Source: Dehalococcoidia bacterium (GTDB lineage: Bacteria > Chloroflexota > Dehalococcoidia > Lucifugimonadales > JAGWBF01). Taken from it: a stretch of DNA of 41,394 nucleotides. Below, piece after piece: positions 24,687 to 34,900 of this stretch (position 1 is its first letter; every line of letters starts with the position of its first letter). Under the pieces are notes generated by a model that made no database searches, was not told the DNA's origin, and saw only the letters and a list, made by a program, of their open reading frames with translations. The position numbers and the translations under genes are program-made. The stretch is from NCBI GenBank assembly GCA_021296025.1, contig JAGWBF010000004.1, positions 1 to 41,394 on the forward strand, in the 5' to 3' direction.

Positions 24687-25691
24687 CTAGCTGTGATGGA
24701 TCTGGGGGTTCCAGTAGCCGGCTTCCGCCACCTTTGCAACCGAGTCTAGGTCGCCAACGTTGGCTATTTCTATGTGGCTGTCTTTGTGGGAAGGCTCGTT
24801 ACCTATCCTCTTGATCAAGCCGCCCAAGACCCGTCCGGGGCCGAACTCGATGAAGTTGGAGATGCCAAGGTCCATCATCAGGTTTACCGACCTCTGCCAC
24901 TGGACGCAGTTGCAAAGTTGGCTCAACAGCTCATCTTTGATGTCTTGGGCTGTGGTGAGGGGACGACAGATGGAGTTGCCTATGATCGGGACCACCGGTT
25001 CCCTGAAGTCTGTTGCATTTACGGCAGCAGCCAGTCCTCGGGAAGCCTCTGACATCAGGGAAGAGTGGAAGGCCCCACTTACAGCCAAAGGCACCGCTTT
25101 CCGGGCACCCCGGATGGAAGCTAGGTCAACCGCCCTGGCGACGCACATCTTGTCTCCGCTGATCACTATCTGATCGCCGCCGTTGATGTTGGCCACCTCG
25201 GCGCCCGTCTCATGGCAGACCTCTTCAACCGTCTCTTCTTCCAATCCAATGATGGCAGCCATGCTTCCGGGGTGCAGCGCCGATGCTTCCTGCATCAGCC
25301 GGCCCCGCTCCCTGACGAGCCTGATGCCGTCTGCCAGGTCAACCACGCCCGACACAACCATGGATGTGTATTCGCCCAAGCTGTGTCCGGCGACGGCGCC
25401 TGGCTTTGGGAGGTGGCTGTTCTTCAGCTCATCCAAGGCGCCGTAGCAAGCCAGGCTGGTGGCCATTATGGCGGGCTGGGAGTTGATGGTCTCGTTCAGC
25501 TCTTCTTCAGGGCCTTCAAAGACCATCCTGGTCAGGTGCATTCCCAGCACCTCATCGACCTCATCGAAGATCTCCCTGGCCGCCCGGGACTTACGATAAA
25601 TTTCCCGACCCATGCCCACGAATTGGGAGCCTTGGCCGGGAAACACATAAGCCAGGTTGGCCTTCTCGAGGCCGTTGGTAGCTATTTCCAT
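24687..25691 (-). CDS. fabD: Malonyl-CoA:ACP transacylase FabD
   Basis: A 334-residue acyltransferase that loads malonate onto ACP. It starts with the conserved YVFPGQGSQFVGMG oxyanion loop and has the catalytic serine in GHSLGEY (around residue 101), LMQEASALHPGSMAAIIG with the arginine that binds the malonyl carboxylate just upstream, and SGAFHSSLM carrying the catalytic histidine. Length is slightly above the typical 310 residues. AAAAGGA precedes ATG 25691. acpP, its substrate carrier, lies two genes downstream in the same unit. Confidence 0.96.
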   Translation of the reverse strand: MEIATNGLEKANLAYVFPGQGSQFVGMGREIYRKSRAAREIFDEVDEVLGMHLTRMVFEGPEEELNETINSQPAIMATSLACYGALDELKNSHLPKPGAVAGHSLGEYTSMVVSGVVDLADGIRLVRERGRLMQEASALHPGSMAAIIGLEEETVEEVCHETGAEVANINGGDQIVISGDKMCVARAVDLASIRGARKAVPLAVSGAFHSSLMSEASRGLAAAVNATDFREPVVPIIGNSICRPLTTAQDIKDELLSQLCNCVQWQRSVNLMMDLGISNFIEFGPGRVLGGLIKRIGNEPSHKDSHIEIANVGDLDSVAKVAEAGYWNPQIHHS

Positions 25692-25713
25692 GTATTATCG
25701 TCCTTTTCGATGC

Positions 25714-25899
25714 TTAGCTGGTGCTCTTGTTGAGCACCTGGCGGCCCCTGTAAAAGCCGCAGCTTGGACATGCTGTGTGAGGAAGTTTCGCTGCCCGGCA
25801 CTGGGGGCACCGGGAGGGATGTAGGGGCTTCAAGCGGTAGTGAGCTAGTCTCTTGCCTTGCCTGGATTTGGTGAGTTTCTTTACTGGGAGTGCACCCAT
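25714..25899 (-). CDS. rpmF: Ribosomal protein L32
   Basis: A 61-residue basic protein of the large ribosomal subunit. The N-terminal LPVKKLTKSRQGKRLAHYRLK segment and the zinc-binding Cys31-x2-Cys34 and Cys44-x2-Cys47 pairs match L32. The start is ambiguous: ATG 25899 fits the normal MA(V)PK-like opening, while an upstream TTG at 25917 has a better placed AAGG. It follows yceD by 32 bases, the common yceD-rpmF pair. Confidence 0.95.
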   Translation of the reverse strand: MGALPVKKLTKSRQGKRLAHYRLKPLHPSRCPQCRAAKLPHTACPSCGFYRGRQVLNKSTS

Positions 25900-25931
25900 A
25901 GTGTTCTCTTGCGTCAACCTTTCGTGTTACT

Positions 25932-26459
25932 TCAGGAATGGACCGACCCCAGCAAGCGGGTCAGGGGCGCCCACCGAACGTCGTCGGCTGGTATATCGCA
26001 GGTGCAGCTTCCCGTGTTCATGTTGGAGCCGCAAGTCTGGCAGATGCCCTGGCATTCCGGCTGGCATAGGGGTTTCATCGGCTGGCTGGTCAGACAATAT
26101 TGTCGTGCCGCCTCGGTCAAGTCCAGCATATGGTGTGGGTCAATGGTGGTGGATGGTTCCGCATCTTCAGGAGCGTGGAGGGACTGCCCGCTGGCCACAT
26201 CGACGGTCGGAAAAAATTCTTCTTCTAAGCCCATGCTCAGATTCTGATGAAAAGTGATGAGACACCTGCTGCATGTCATCGCTGTGCTGGCTTCCAGGTT
26301 GGCTCGCACAAGGATTCCCCTGTCGGTGCGCAGCAGGTGGACTTGGCCTTGTGGGAGGATGTGGGTTGAACCATCGTCGATGGATTCCGGGGAGTCAATA
26401 CGGAACTGGCGGGTTGAACCGACCGGCTCTTTCAGGAGTTGCGCAACGTTGTAAATCAT
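25932..26459 (-). CDS. yceD: YceD/DUF177 family protein
   Basis: A 175-residue protein of the YceD family, implicated in 23S rRNA accumulation and almost always encoded before rpmF, as here. The N-terminus MIYNVAQLLKEPVGSTRQF, a central CSRC pair (about residues 63-66), and a C-terminal CQPECQGICQTCG cluster with a following CTC are characteristic. The cysteines suggest a metal site. It is the first gene behind the near-consensus promoter at 26492-26522. Confidence 0.92.
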   Translation of the reverse strand: MIYNVAQLLKEPVGSTRQFRIDSPESIDDGSTHILPQGQVHLLRTDRGILVRANLEASTAMTCSRCLITFHQNLSMGLEEEFFPTVDVASGQSLHAPEDAEPSTTIDPHHMLDLTEAARQYCLTSQPMKPLCQPECQGICQTCGSNMNTGSCTCDIPADDVRWAPLTRLLGSVHS

Positions 26460-26491
26460 AGATGGCTCGATCCCAGCCGACTCGGTTGGTA

Positions 26492-26522
26492 ATTATAAGG
26501 GGGGTATGGGTAGTTCTGTCAA
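26492..26522 (-). promoter_or_regulatory. Near-consensus sigma-70 promoter for yceD-rpmF-fabD-nusB-acpP
   Basis: On the minus strand a perfect TTGACA (26517-26522) and a perfect TATAAT (26492-26497) are separated by 19 bases, slightly longer than ideal; TTATAA gives 18. The boxes lie about 33 bases before the yceD start. This should be a strong housekeeping promoter. Confidence 0.75.
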
Positions 26523-26603
26523 GGTATGTGCCCCCCTTAATGGGTCATTCATCTTGAGAATAGCTGCCAGTCTTCCGGCCTGTTTCGTGGTCAGACTTGA
26601 GCG

Positions 26604-27020
26604 TCAGGGGAGGTCCCGCGTGCGGGACTCCTTTCGGATGAACTCGACGATGTCCTGGGTGGAGGTGCCGGGGCCGAAGATGGCGCTTAGCCCCTGTTCC
26701 AGCAGGGGGTCCCTGTCAACTTCGGGGATGATGCCGCCGGCTATCACAAGAACGTCCGACATCTCCTTTTCCCGCATAAGGCGCAGTATCTCGGGGAACA
26801 CCTCCAGGTGCGCCCCCGACAGTATGCTAAGGCCGATGACGTCCGCATCCTCCTGGAAGGCGGTCTCGACGATCATCTCCGGGGTCTGGCGTATGCCGGT
26901 GTAGATGACCTCCATGCCGGCATCCCTCAGCGCTCTGGCCACCACCTTGGCGCCCCGATCATGGCCGTCCAGCCCGGGCTTGGCCACCACAACTCTTATC
27001 CTGTCCGTAGTTTGCTGCAT
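26604..27020 (-). CDS. mcmA2: Methylmalonyl-CoA mutase, B12-binding small chain
   Basis: A 138-residue stand-alone cobalamin-binding domain that pairs with the large chain encoded at 28684-30345. The base-off/His-on motif Asp18-x-His20-x2-Gly23 is in LDGHDRGAK; GLSILSGAHLEVFPEIL and VIAGGIIPEVDRDPLLEQGLSAIFGPG provide the rest of the B12 pocket. Together the two chains would convert (R)-methylmalonyl-CoA to succinyl-CoA. It ends the long rpsB gene train, seven bases after the epimerase stop. No MeaB-type chaperone gene follows. Confidence 0.94.
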   Translation of the reverse strand: MQQTTDRIRVVVAKPGLDGHDRGAKVVARALRDAGMEVIYTGIRQTPEMIVETAFQEDADVIGLSILSGAHLEVFPEILRLMREKEMSDVLVIAGGIIPEVDRDPLLEQGLSAIFGPGTSTQDIVEFIRKESRTRDLP

Positions 27021-27027
27021 CGGATAC

Positions 27028-27447
27028 CTATTCCTCTACGCTCTGGACCAGCTCGGTTAGGACACCATGGACCGCGGCGGGATGGATAAATCCGATCAGT
27101 CCCGACAACCCGTCCCTGGGAGCAAGGTCCACTAGCCGGACACCATTCCTGCCAAGCTCATTCAGGCTTTCACCCACATTTTCCACGTTGAAGGCCAGGT
27201 GGTGAAGTCCCTCCCCCCTGTTCTCCAGGAATCGACCGACACTGCTGTCGGGGTCCAAGGGTTCGAGGAGCTCCAGCCGGGACTGACCTATGGGAAGCAG
27301 TACCGCCCGGACCTTCTGGTCGGGGATCTCTTGCGGCTCCGCCGTAGGGACGTTGAACAGCTCCTGGAAAAGTCTCATTGCTGCATCCAGGTCCTTAACG
27401 ACTATTCCCACATGGTCTATGTAGCGGGCGGTGCATGATGGTTCCAA
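27028..27447 (-). CDS. mce: Methylmalonyl-CoA epimerase
   Basis: A 139-residue vicinal-oxygen-chelate protein that interconverts the S and R forms of methylmalonyl-CoA. Likely metal ligands are His12 (DHVGIVV), a position near Glu59 (SRLELLEP), His83 (GLHHLAFNV) and Glu132 (HGVLTELVQ). The start is TTG 27447, with CAGGA upstream; no in-frame ATG would keep the first beta strand. It lies 24 bases after the acyl-CoA dehydrogenase and directly before the mutase small chain, which confirms the pathway. Confidence 0.94.
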   Translation of the reverse strand: MEPSCTARYIDHVGIVVKDLDAAMRLFQELFNVPTAEPQEIPDQKVRAVLLPIGQSRLELLEPLDPDSSVGRFLENRGEGLHHLAFNVENVGESLNELGRNGVRLVDLAPRDGLSGLIGFIHPAAVHGVLTELVQSVEE

Positions 27448-27471
27448 GATTCCTGCCTTGGTTGTGTCGGC

Positions 27472-28626
<1,155 letters not shown>

Positions 28627-28683
28627 GTATCACCTCTCTTGAACATTGGACAACGGGGACAACTAGGTAGTTGAAATCGGCCT

Positions 28684-30345
28684 TCAAAAGGCCACGAGGT
28701 CCTTGTGCTCGCCGAACACATCTCGGAGGACGTCGCATATCTCCCCAAGGGTACAGTAAGACTCCACGCATTCCAAGATGGCCGGCACCGTGCACTCCTC
28801 GCCCGATGCGACTTCCCTGAGTCGGGACAGACTGGCCTGAACGGAGCTGTTGTCCCGCTCTCTCCGCACCTGCTGCAAGGCGCGGACCTGCTTTTCCGTT
28901 GACTGGGGGTCTACGCTCAGGAGGTGCTCGATGGGCGGGGTCTCTCCGGTGTACTGGTTGATGCCAACGACCACTTTCTGACCCTGCTCGACCTCCTGCT
29001 GGTGCAAGTAGGCCGCCTGGTTGATCTCCCTAACCTGGTATCCGGACTCTATGGCAGATACGGCATCGCCCATGTCGTCTATGGTCTCGATGTACTTGCT
29101 GGCTTCCTCTTCCAGCTGGCTGGTCAGCGTCTCCACGTAGTACGAGCCGCCCAGCGGGTCCACCACATCGCTCACGCCGCTCTCGTGGGCCAGGATCTGC
29201 TGGGTGCGCAGGGAGAGCTGGACAGCTTCCTCGGAAGGGAGGGCGAGGGCTTCGTCCCGGGAGTTGACATGTAGGGACTGGGTGCCACCAAGGACTGCAG
29301 CCAGGGCTTGAATGGTGGTGCGTATGAGGTTGTTGTCGGGCTGCTGGGCGGTCAGGGTTACCCCTGCGGTCTGGGTGTGGAAGCGCAGCATCCAGGAGCG
29401 GGGGTTCTTTGCCCCGAAGCGGTGCCTGACTATCTTTGCCCACATTCGCCGGGCCGCTCTGTACTTTGCCACTTCTTCGAACAGGTCGTTGTGGGCAACG
29501 AAGAAGAAGGAGATGCGGCCCGCCACATCATCCACTTCCAGCCCTGCATCTACGGCAGCCTGCAGGTACGCTATGGCATTGGCGAAGGTGAAGGCCAGCT
29601 CCTGGGTCGCAGTGGCGCCGGCTTCCCGCATATGGTACCCGCTGATGCTGATGGTGTTCCACCGGGGCACCTCGGCGGCGCAATACTTGAACACATCCAC
29701 CACCAGGCGCATCGAGGGGCGCGGTGGATATATGTGGGTCCCCCGGGCGATGTACTCCTTGAGGATATCGTTTTGAAGCGTGCCGTTGAGGGAGGCTGGC
29801 GGGATGCCCCTGCGCCGGGCGACAGCGATGTAGAAGCACAAGAGCACCGATGCCGTTGCATTTATGGTCATGGATGTGCTCACCTTGTCCAGGGGGATGC
29901 CGTCCAGCAGCACATCCATGTCCCTGAGGCTGCTTATCGGAACGCCGACCTTGCCGACCTCTCCCCTGGCCATGGGATGGTCCGAATCGTACCCGATCTG
30001 GGTGGGCAGGTCGAAGGCGATGGACAGGCCGGTCTGCCCCTGCTCCAGAAGGTACTTGTATCGTCGGTTTGATTCTTCGGCAGTGGCGTAGCCCGAGTAC
30101 TGGCGCATGGTCCACACGCGCCCGCGGTACATGTTGGCCTGCACCCCGCGCGTATACGGGTACTCCCCCGGGAAACCCAGGTCCTTCATGTAGTCCCAGC
30201 CCGCTGCTTCCAGGTCGTCTGCGCTGTACAGGACGTCCTGGTCGATTCCCGACTCGCTCTTGAAGCGGTCCTGCCTCTCGGGAAACCGGTGCACCTGGGG
30301 GTCCAGGGTGTTCTTTCGCCACTCTCTTTTGCTGTCGCTGGTCAT
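28684..30345 (-). CDS. mcmA1: Methylmalonyl-CoA mutase, large (substrate-binding) chain
   Basis: A 553-residue TIM-barrel chain that binds acyl-CoA and works with the small B12 chain. PYTRGVQANMYRGRVWTMRQYSGYATAEESN is the substrate-entry region; the PYTRG tyrosine and the YPPRPSMR arginine are those that distinguish methylmalonyl-CoA mutase from isobutyryl-CoA mutase, where Phe and Gln are usual. FDLPTQIGYDSDHP, HMREAGATATQELAFTFA and DPLGGSYYVE follow. The start is taken as ATG 30345 because AAGGA lies six bases ahead; ATG 30360 and 30351 are alternatives. It follows proS by 60 bases. Confidence 0.94.
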   Translation of the reverse strand: MTSDSKREWRKNTLDPQVHRFPERQDRFKSESGIDQDVLYSADDLEAAGWDYMKDLGFPGEYPYTRGVQANMYRGRVWTMRQYSGYATAEESNRRYKYLLEQGQTGLSIAFDLPTQIGYDSDHPMARGEVGKVGVPISSLRDMDVLLDGIPLDKVSTSMTINATASVLLCFYIAVARRRGIPPASLNGTLQNDILKEYIARGTHIYPPRPSMRLVVDVFKYCAAEVPRWNTISISGYHMREAGATATQELAFTFANAIAYLQAAVDAGLEVDDVAGRISFFFVAHNDLFEEVAKYRAARRMWAKIVRHRFGAKNPRSWMLRFHTQTAGVTLTAQQPDNNLIRTTIQALAAVLGGTQSLHVNSRDEALALPSEEAVQLSLRTQQILAHESGVSDVVDPLGGSYYVETLTSQLEEEASKYIETIDDMGDAVSAIESGYQVREINQAAYLHQQEVEQGQKVVVGINQYTGETPPIEHLLSVDPQSTEKQVRALQQVRRERDNSSVQASLSRLREVASGEECTVPAILECVESYCTLGEICDVLRDVFGEHKDLVAF

Positions 30346-30405
30346 AGCCATTCCTTGCATGGCCGTCTCAGTAGGGAGTCATGCAGGCGCAGTTCTATGC
30401 ACATG

Positions 30406-32077
30406 TCACGCTCCAAGGGAGGCAGCCGTCTTCGATACCACGTTGGCCAGAGGTACGATGGCAGCGTCCTGGGAGTTTCGGGATTTCATCTCCGCCGAGT
30501 TTTGACCGAGGGACCGGGGGCTGACCACGATGCGCAAGGGCAGTCCCAGGAGGTCGGCATCGTTAAGCTTGGCTCCGGCGGCCTCCTCCCTTCGATTATC
30601 GTACAGGGTCTCTATGCCCGCCGCCCACAGCTCCCGGTATAGGGCATCGGCTGCATTCGCCACATCCGACCTGGAAAGGAGCAATGGGCGTTGGGAACAC
30701 TATCCCTTTATCGTCGTGGTTCTGCTCCACAGCCGCCGCCAACAGCCTTCCCACTCCGATGCCGTAGCATCCCATGATGATGGGGCGCTGCTGGCCTTCC
30801 GAGTCCAGGTAGTAGGCCCCCAACGTCTCGCTGAAGAAGGTGCCCAGCTTGAAAATGTGGCCCACCTCCACGCCCTTGGTGGACTCAAGGGTTCCAGGGC
30901 ACATCATGCATCTCTGGCCCTCCTGGGTAAGGGCAAAGTGCTCCAAGACATCCACCTCGAAGTCCCTTGGGTAGTTTGCGTTGATCATGTGGGTATCGGG
31001 CAGGTTGGCTCCGACCACGTAGTTGGCCCCTTTGGTGATGGAGATGTCTGCTATGCGCCTTACATCCTTGATGCCGATGGGAGAAGCCGATCCTGCAACC
31101 AGCCCCGCTTCCTTGACCTCCTCGTCGGAAGCCAGCCTGAGGGCCTTGCAGCCCAGGGCGTTCTTCAGAGCCACTTCGTTGACTTCCAGGTCGCCCCGCA
31201 CGGTTACGAAGATGGTCTCCTCATCTGCCCTGTAAAACACCGCCTTCAGGGTCTTCGAAGGTTGAACGTTCAGGAAGCTGCACAGGGCATCAATAGTCTT
31301 AATGCCGGGAGTGGAGACCTGTTTCAGGGGCAATGTTGCCTCTTCCCCGGTGTGGGAGACCTGCCCTCTTGCCTTCTCGGCGTTGGCTGCATAGCCGCAG
31401 CTGGGGCACAGGATGATCGTGTCCTCTCCCGTGGGGGTGGGTAGTATGAACTCGTGGGAGTCCTTCCCGCCGATGGCGCCGCTGTCGGCCTCGGCAATGA
31501 TCACCGGCAGACCGCACCGCTCGTAGATGTTGCGGTAGGCTTGGCCCATAGCCTGGTAGCTGGAGTCCAGGCCATCTTCGTCAGCGTCGAAGCTGTAGGC
31601 ATCCTTCATGTCGAACTCCCGCACCCGTATGAGGCCGGCCCTGGGGCGGGCTTCGTCCCGGAACTTGGTCTGTATCTGATAGAGGATCACAGGAAGGTCC
31701 CGGTAGCTCTGGACGTTGCCCTTGACGATGTTGGTCACAACCTCCTCGTGAGTGGGTGCCAGGACCATCGGACGTCCACGCCGGTCTTGGAGGCTGAATA
31801 GGTTCTCGCCAAAGCCGGCCACTCGGCCAGTCTCTTCCCAGAGCTCCTGGGGCTGAAGGACCGGCATGCGGATCTCCTGGCCTCCGGCCGCATTCATCTC
31901 GTCGCGGATGATGTTCTCGATCTTCTTCAAGGAACGCCAAGCCAATGGAAGATAGCTGTACACCCCGGAAGCTACCTGGGATATCATCCCGGCTTTCAGC
32001 ATCAGCCGGTGGTTGGCGGTTTCAGCCTCCGTTGGCTCGGTCCGGAGGGTCTTGGAGACCATCTGGGTGAATTTCAT
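30406..32077 (-). CDS. proS: Prolyl-tRNA synthetase, interrupted by a frameshift near 30667-30697
   Basis: A bacterial-type class II prolyl-tRNA synthetase. The first frame (32077 down to about 30690) has motif 1-3 elements, LPVILYQIQTKFRDEARPRAGLIRVREFDMKDAYSF, and the INS editing insertion (GYAANAEKARGQ onward). After GIVFPTPIAPF the frame diverges into nonsense to a stop at 30596. The expected anticodon-binding domain continues in another frame from about 30684 (LLLSRSDVANAADALYRELWAAGIETLYDNR, then GAKLNDADLLGLPLRIVV) to 30406. The join lies at GCTCCTTTCCAGGTC, with several residues missing against relatives, as expected from a small deletion. The gene is essential, so an assembly or sequencing error is the likely cause; a true mutation cannot be excluded. 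Confidence 0.9.
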
Positions 32078-32145
32078 CTGTATCCTGTTTCCTGGAAGTG
32101 AGGGGGAAGGGATGGGCTGCCCTGAATAAGGTGTACTGCTGGGTA

Positions 32146-33267
32146 TCAGGTCTTTTCCACCTCTTCCATCAGCGCGGAGAGCATCTCATCCTCAGCCACC
32201 ACCCGGGCTTTCTGCCCCTTCCTGAAGATGATGGCCCTGCCGGCGCCAGCGGCGATGCCCACGTCGGCATCCTTAGCCTCGCCGGGACCGTTTACCTCGC
32301 AGCCCATCACGGCGACCTTTATGTCCTTGTTCATCGTCTTGAGCATGTTGTCCACGGTGTTGGCCAGCTTTATCACATCCACATCGGCCCTGCCGCAGCT
32401 GGGGCAAGCAACCAGCGTGGTGCCCCTCTGGCGCATGTTCAGGGAACGCAGGATGTCGTAGCCAGAGGCCACCTCATCCTTGGAATCGCCGCTGAGGGAA
32501 ACGCGGATGGTGTCCCCAATGCCCTCATACAGCAGCATTCCCAAGCCGATAGCGCTTCTTATGGACCCGGCGCGAACCGTCCCTGCTTCGGTGATGCCCA
32601 AGTGCAGGGGGTAGGGCACCATGTCGGCGATGCGGCGGTAGGCCTCTAAGGTCGTAGGCACATCGAAGGCCTTCATGGAGATCTTGATCAGGTCGAAATC
32701 AAGGGCTTCCAGGATGCTGATCTCCCACAGGGCTGTATCAACCATGTGGTCCACCACCGTGTAGTCGCCCTCGGAAGCGTCCTCATACTTGGGCAGCGTG
32801 TTCACCATGTCGCTGTGCCGGGAGAACCCGCGGCTCTTGCCGATGGCCCCTACGGGGGGAAGGCTTCCGAAATTCACCCCGATTCTTATGGGAATGTCAC
32901 GTTCCTTGGCAGCCCGCACAACCTCCTTCACCTTGTCCGGGTCGCGGATGTTGCCCGGGTTGAGTCGGAGCATGTCCACTCCGCCCTTGATGGCCTCCAG
33001 AGCAAGCTGGTAGTGGAAGTGGATGTCGGCTACCAGGGGGATGTTTATCCGCTTCTTGATCTCCGGCAGGGCCTTGGCGGCCTCCATGTCCGGGACCGCC
33101 GAGCGTATGATGTCGCAGCCGACCTCCTCCAGCCCCCGGATCTGGGCCACGGTGGCTTCTACATTCCGGGTGTCCGTCTTGGTCATGGACTGGACCGTTA
33201 TCGGGGCGTCCCCCCCGACCTTGACGTCTCCTACGTAGATTGGCTTGGTTGTGCGTCGTGCGTTCAT
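32146..33267 (-). CDS. ispG: IspG (GcpE), 4-hydroxy-3-methylbut-2-enyl diphosphate synthase
   Basis: A 373-residue Fe-S enzyme of the MEP isoprenoid pathway, converting MEcPP to HMBPP. It begins with KPIYVGDVKVGGDAPITVQSMTKTDTRN, has VADIHFHYQLAL and IRIGVNFGSL in the barrel, and near the C-terminus the cluster-binding cysteines in ACPSCGR and GCEVNGPGEAKDADVG. It lies 37 bases after rseP and before proS, the conserved dxr-rseP-ispG order. ATG 33267 follows GAGGG. Confidence 0.97.
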   Translation of the reverse strand: MNARRTTKPIYVGDVKVGGDAPITVQSMTKTDTRNVEATVAQIRGLEEVGCDIIRSAVPDMEAAKALPEIKKRINIPLVADIHFHYQLALEAIKGGVDMLRLNPGNIRDPDKVKEVVRAAKERDIPIRIGVNFGSLPPVGAIGKSRGFSRHSDMVNTLPKYEDASEGDYTVVDHMVDTALWEISILEALDFDLIKISMKAFDVPTTLEAYRRIADMVPYPLHLGITEAGTVRAGSIRSAIGLGMLLYEGIGDTIRVSLSGDSKDEVASGYDILRSLNMRQRGTTLVACPSCGRADVDVIKLANTVDNMLKTMNKDIKVAVMGCEVNGPGEAKDADVGIAAGAGRAIIFRKGQKARVVAEDEMLSALMEEVEKT

Positions 33268-33304
33268 AACAGCCCTCAGCTCTTTACGTTGGTCCCGCTG
33301 CCAT

Positions 33305-34873
33305 CTAGGGCAGGAAGCTGTATCCCTCGATTATCCTTATTATATCGTTATATGTGAGGGCGGCCAGCATGGTCATCAACCCAACGAAGCCAATAACGTG
33401 CACCAGCCCCTCTTTTTCGGGCGGAATCCGCTTGCCCCGGCGCACCCACTCCAGCACCACGAACACTAATCTTCCCCCGTCCAAGGCGGGAATGGGAAGA
33501 ATGTTGAAGAAGGCCAAGCTCATGCTGAGGAGCGCGGTCAAGGGGACCAGGGAGATGAGGCCAGCCTCCCGCGCAAGCTCGCCGGTGCCCTGGGCGATGC
33601 CTATCGGTCCGGCGAAGGGGGCTTCGCCATCGTCGGCCAGCCAGCTTGCGACCGCGTCCTTGGTCGCGACAGCGGCGCTTCCTATCCACGTTACCGACTG
33701 GGCCAGGGCTTCCCACGGCGGATTGACGGGAGTCTTTTGCAACGCCAGGAACTCAACGGTTAGCCCTGTGCTGGCTTCGTAGGGCAGAGCATCAACATTC
33801 GGAACAAGGGCAATTGGTACGCTGGCGCTTCCCCTCTGGAGTGTCCAGGTGCTCGTTTCCCCAAGACGCCGATTGACCGCATTTGACAGACCGATGAAGT
33901 CATTAATGGAGACCCCATCCACTTCCTCGATGATGTCCCCGGGTTGAAGACCGGCTGAATGTGCAGGAGAACCGGGAGCTACATTCTCGACACGCACCGC
34001 CCCGGCGACATGGATGTTGATGCCCGTTGCACCCTGCCCTGGCGCAGGCGAGCTTCTCGGGGTCACGTACAATGTCTGCGACGCACCGTCCCGCAGGATC
34101 TGCCATTCGATTTGGCGCCCCCGGTTCTCGTTTATCAGACCGGTGAGAGCGTAGAACCCGTCCACAGCCTGCCGGTCCACGGCGGTTATGATATCGCCGT
34201 CTTGCACACCCGCCCTGTCGGCCGGGGAACCGGGGGATACGTTAGTCACCACCAGATTGCCGACAACCTCGACGCTGACCCCCGAAGCGGCGTTGTGGGG
34301 GAAGCTATGAGAAGTGGGTGATACGTAAAGCACCTGCTCCTCGCCGTTACGCCGGATCAGCAACGGCACATCCGTACCCCGGTTGGCGCCTAGTGACCTG
34401 GTCAACTGCCGAAGACTGGACACATCTTCGTCGTTGACTTTCAGGATGCGGTCTCCTGGAAGCAGACCTGCTGCGGACCCAGGGGATCGGCTGGAAACCT
34501 GGGTTACCTCCAGCTCCCCCACTGTGAACATGAACAGGCCCGTCAGGAGAAGGAGGGCCAGCACCACGTTCATGAACACGCCGGCAATGATGATGATGAA
34601 GCGGGTACCGACGCCTTTGCTGGCCAAGCTGCGGGGACCAGTTGCATCGTTCTCCCCCTCCAGCTTCACAAAGCCGCCGATGGGGAGCAGGTTTATCGTG
34701 TATTCAGTCTCCCCCTTGCGCCAGACGGTCAGCAGCTTGGGGGGAAAGCCAAAGCCGAACTCGTTGACCTTGACGCCGAAGGCCTTTGCGGTGGCGAAGT
34801 GGCCGAACTCATGGACCAGCACCACCGCAGCCAGGACAGCCAGGAACTGGACGATGGTTATCAGGACATCCAT
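33305..34873 (-). CDS. rseP: RseP-type site-2 protease with three PDZ domains
   Basis: A 522-residue intramembrane zinc metalloprotease that clips membrane-bound substrates such as anti-sigma factors. The zinc motif HEFGH is at residues 21-25 in the first membrane helix, and the second ligand site is NILPIPALDGGRL (about 457-469). Membrane segments lie at about 5-22, 92-117, 437-465 and 492-510. Between them are three PDZ-like modules, near 122-186, 204-272 and 290-358, each with an xVxxGSPAxxAGLxxGDxI-type core. Most RseP proteins have one or two, and the family is normally 350-450 residues, so the extra length is the third PDZ. Gene position between dxr and ispG is standard. Confidence 0.94.
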   Translation of the reverse strand: MDVLITIVQFLAVLAAVVLVHEFGHFATAKAFGVKVNEFGFGFPPKLLTVWRKGETEYTINLLPIGGFVKLEGENDATGPRSLASKGVGTRFIIIIAGVFMNVVLALLLLTGLFMFTVGELEVTQVSSRSPGSAAGLLPGDRILKVNDEDVSSLRQLTRSLGANRGTDVPLLIRRNGEEQVLYVSPTSHSFPHNAASGVSVEVVGNLVVTNVSPGSPADRAGVQDGDIITAVDRQAVDGFYALTGLINENRGRQIEWQILRDGASQTLYVTPRSSPAPGQGATGINIHVAGAVRVENVAPGSPAHSAGLQPGDIIEEVDGVSINDFIGLSNAVNRRLGETSTWTLQRGSASVPIALVPNVDALPYEASTGLTVEFLALQKTPVNPPWEALAQSVTWIGSAAVATKDAVASWLADDGEAPFAGPIGIAQGTGELAREAGLISLVPLTALLSMSLAFFNILPIPALDGGRLVFVVLEWVRRGKRIPPEKEGLVHVIGFVGLMTMLAALTYNDIIRIIEGYSFLP

Positions 34874-34900
34874 AGGATACAGCCTTGGAGGCCCTTCACA

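Noticed and set aside
30596..30660. C-terminal tail of the first proS frame, Cys-rich (CGECSRC) and resembling a metal site
   Set aside because: This is out-of-frame reading after the frameshift; the true domain continues in the neighbouring frame.
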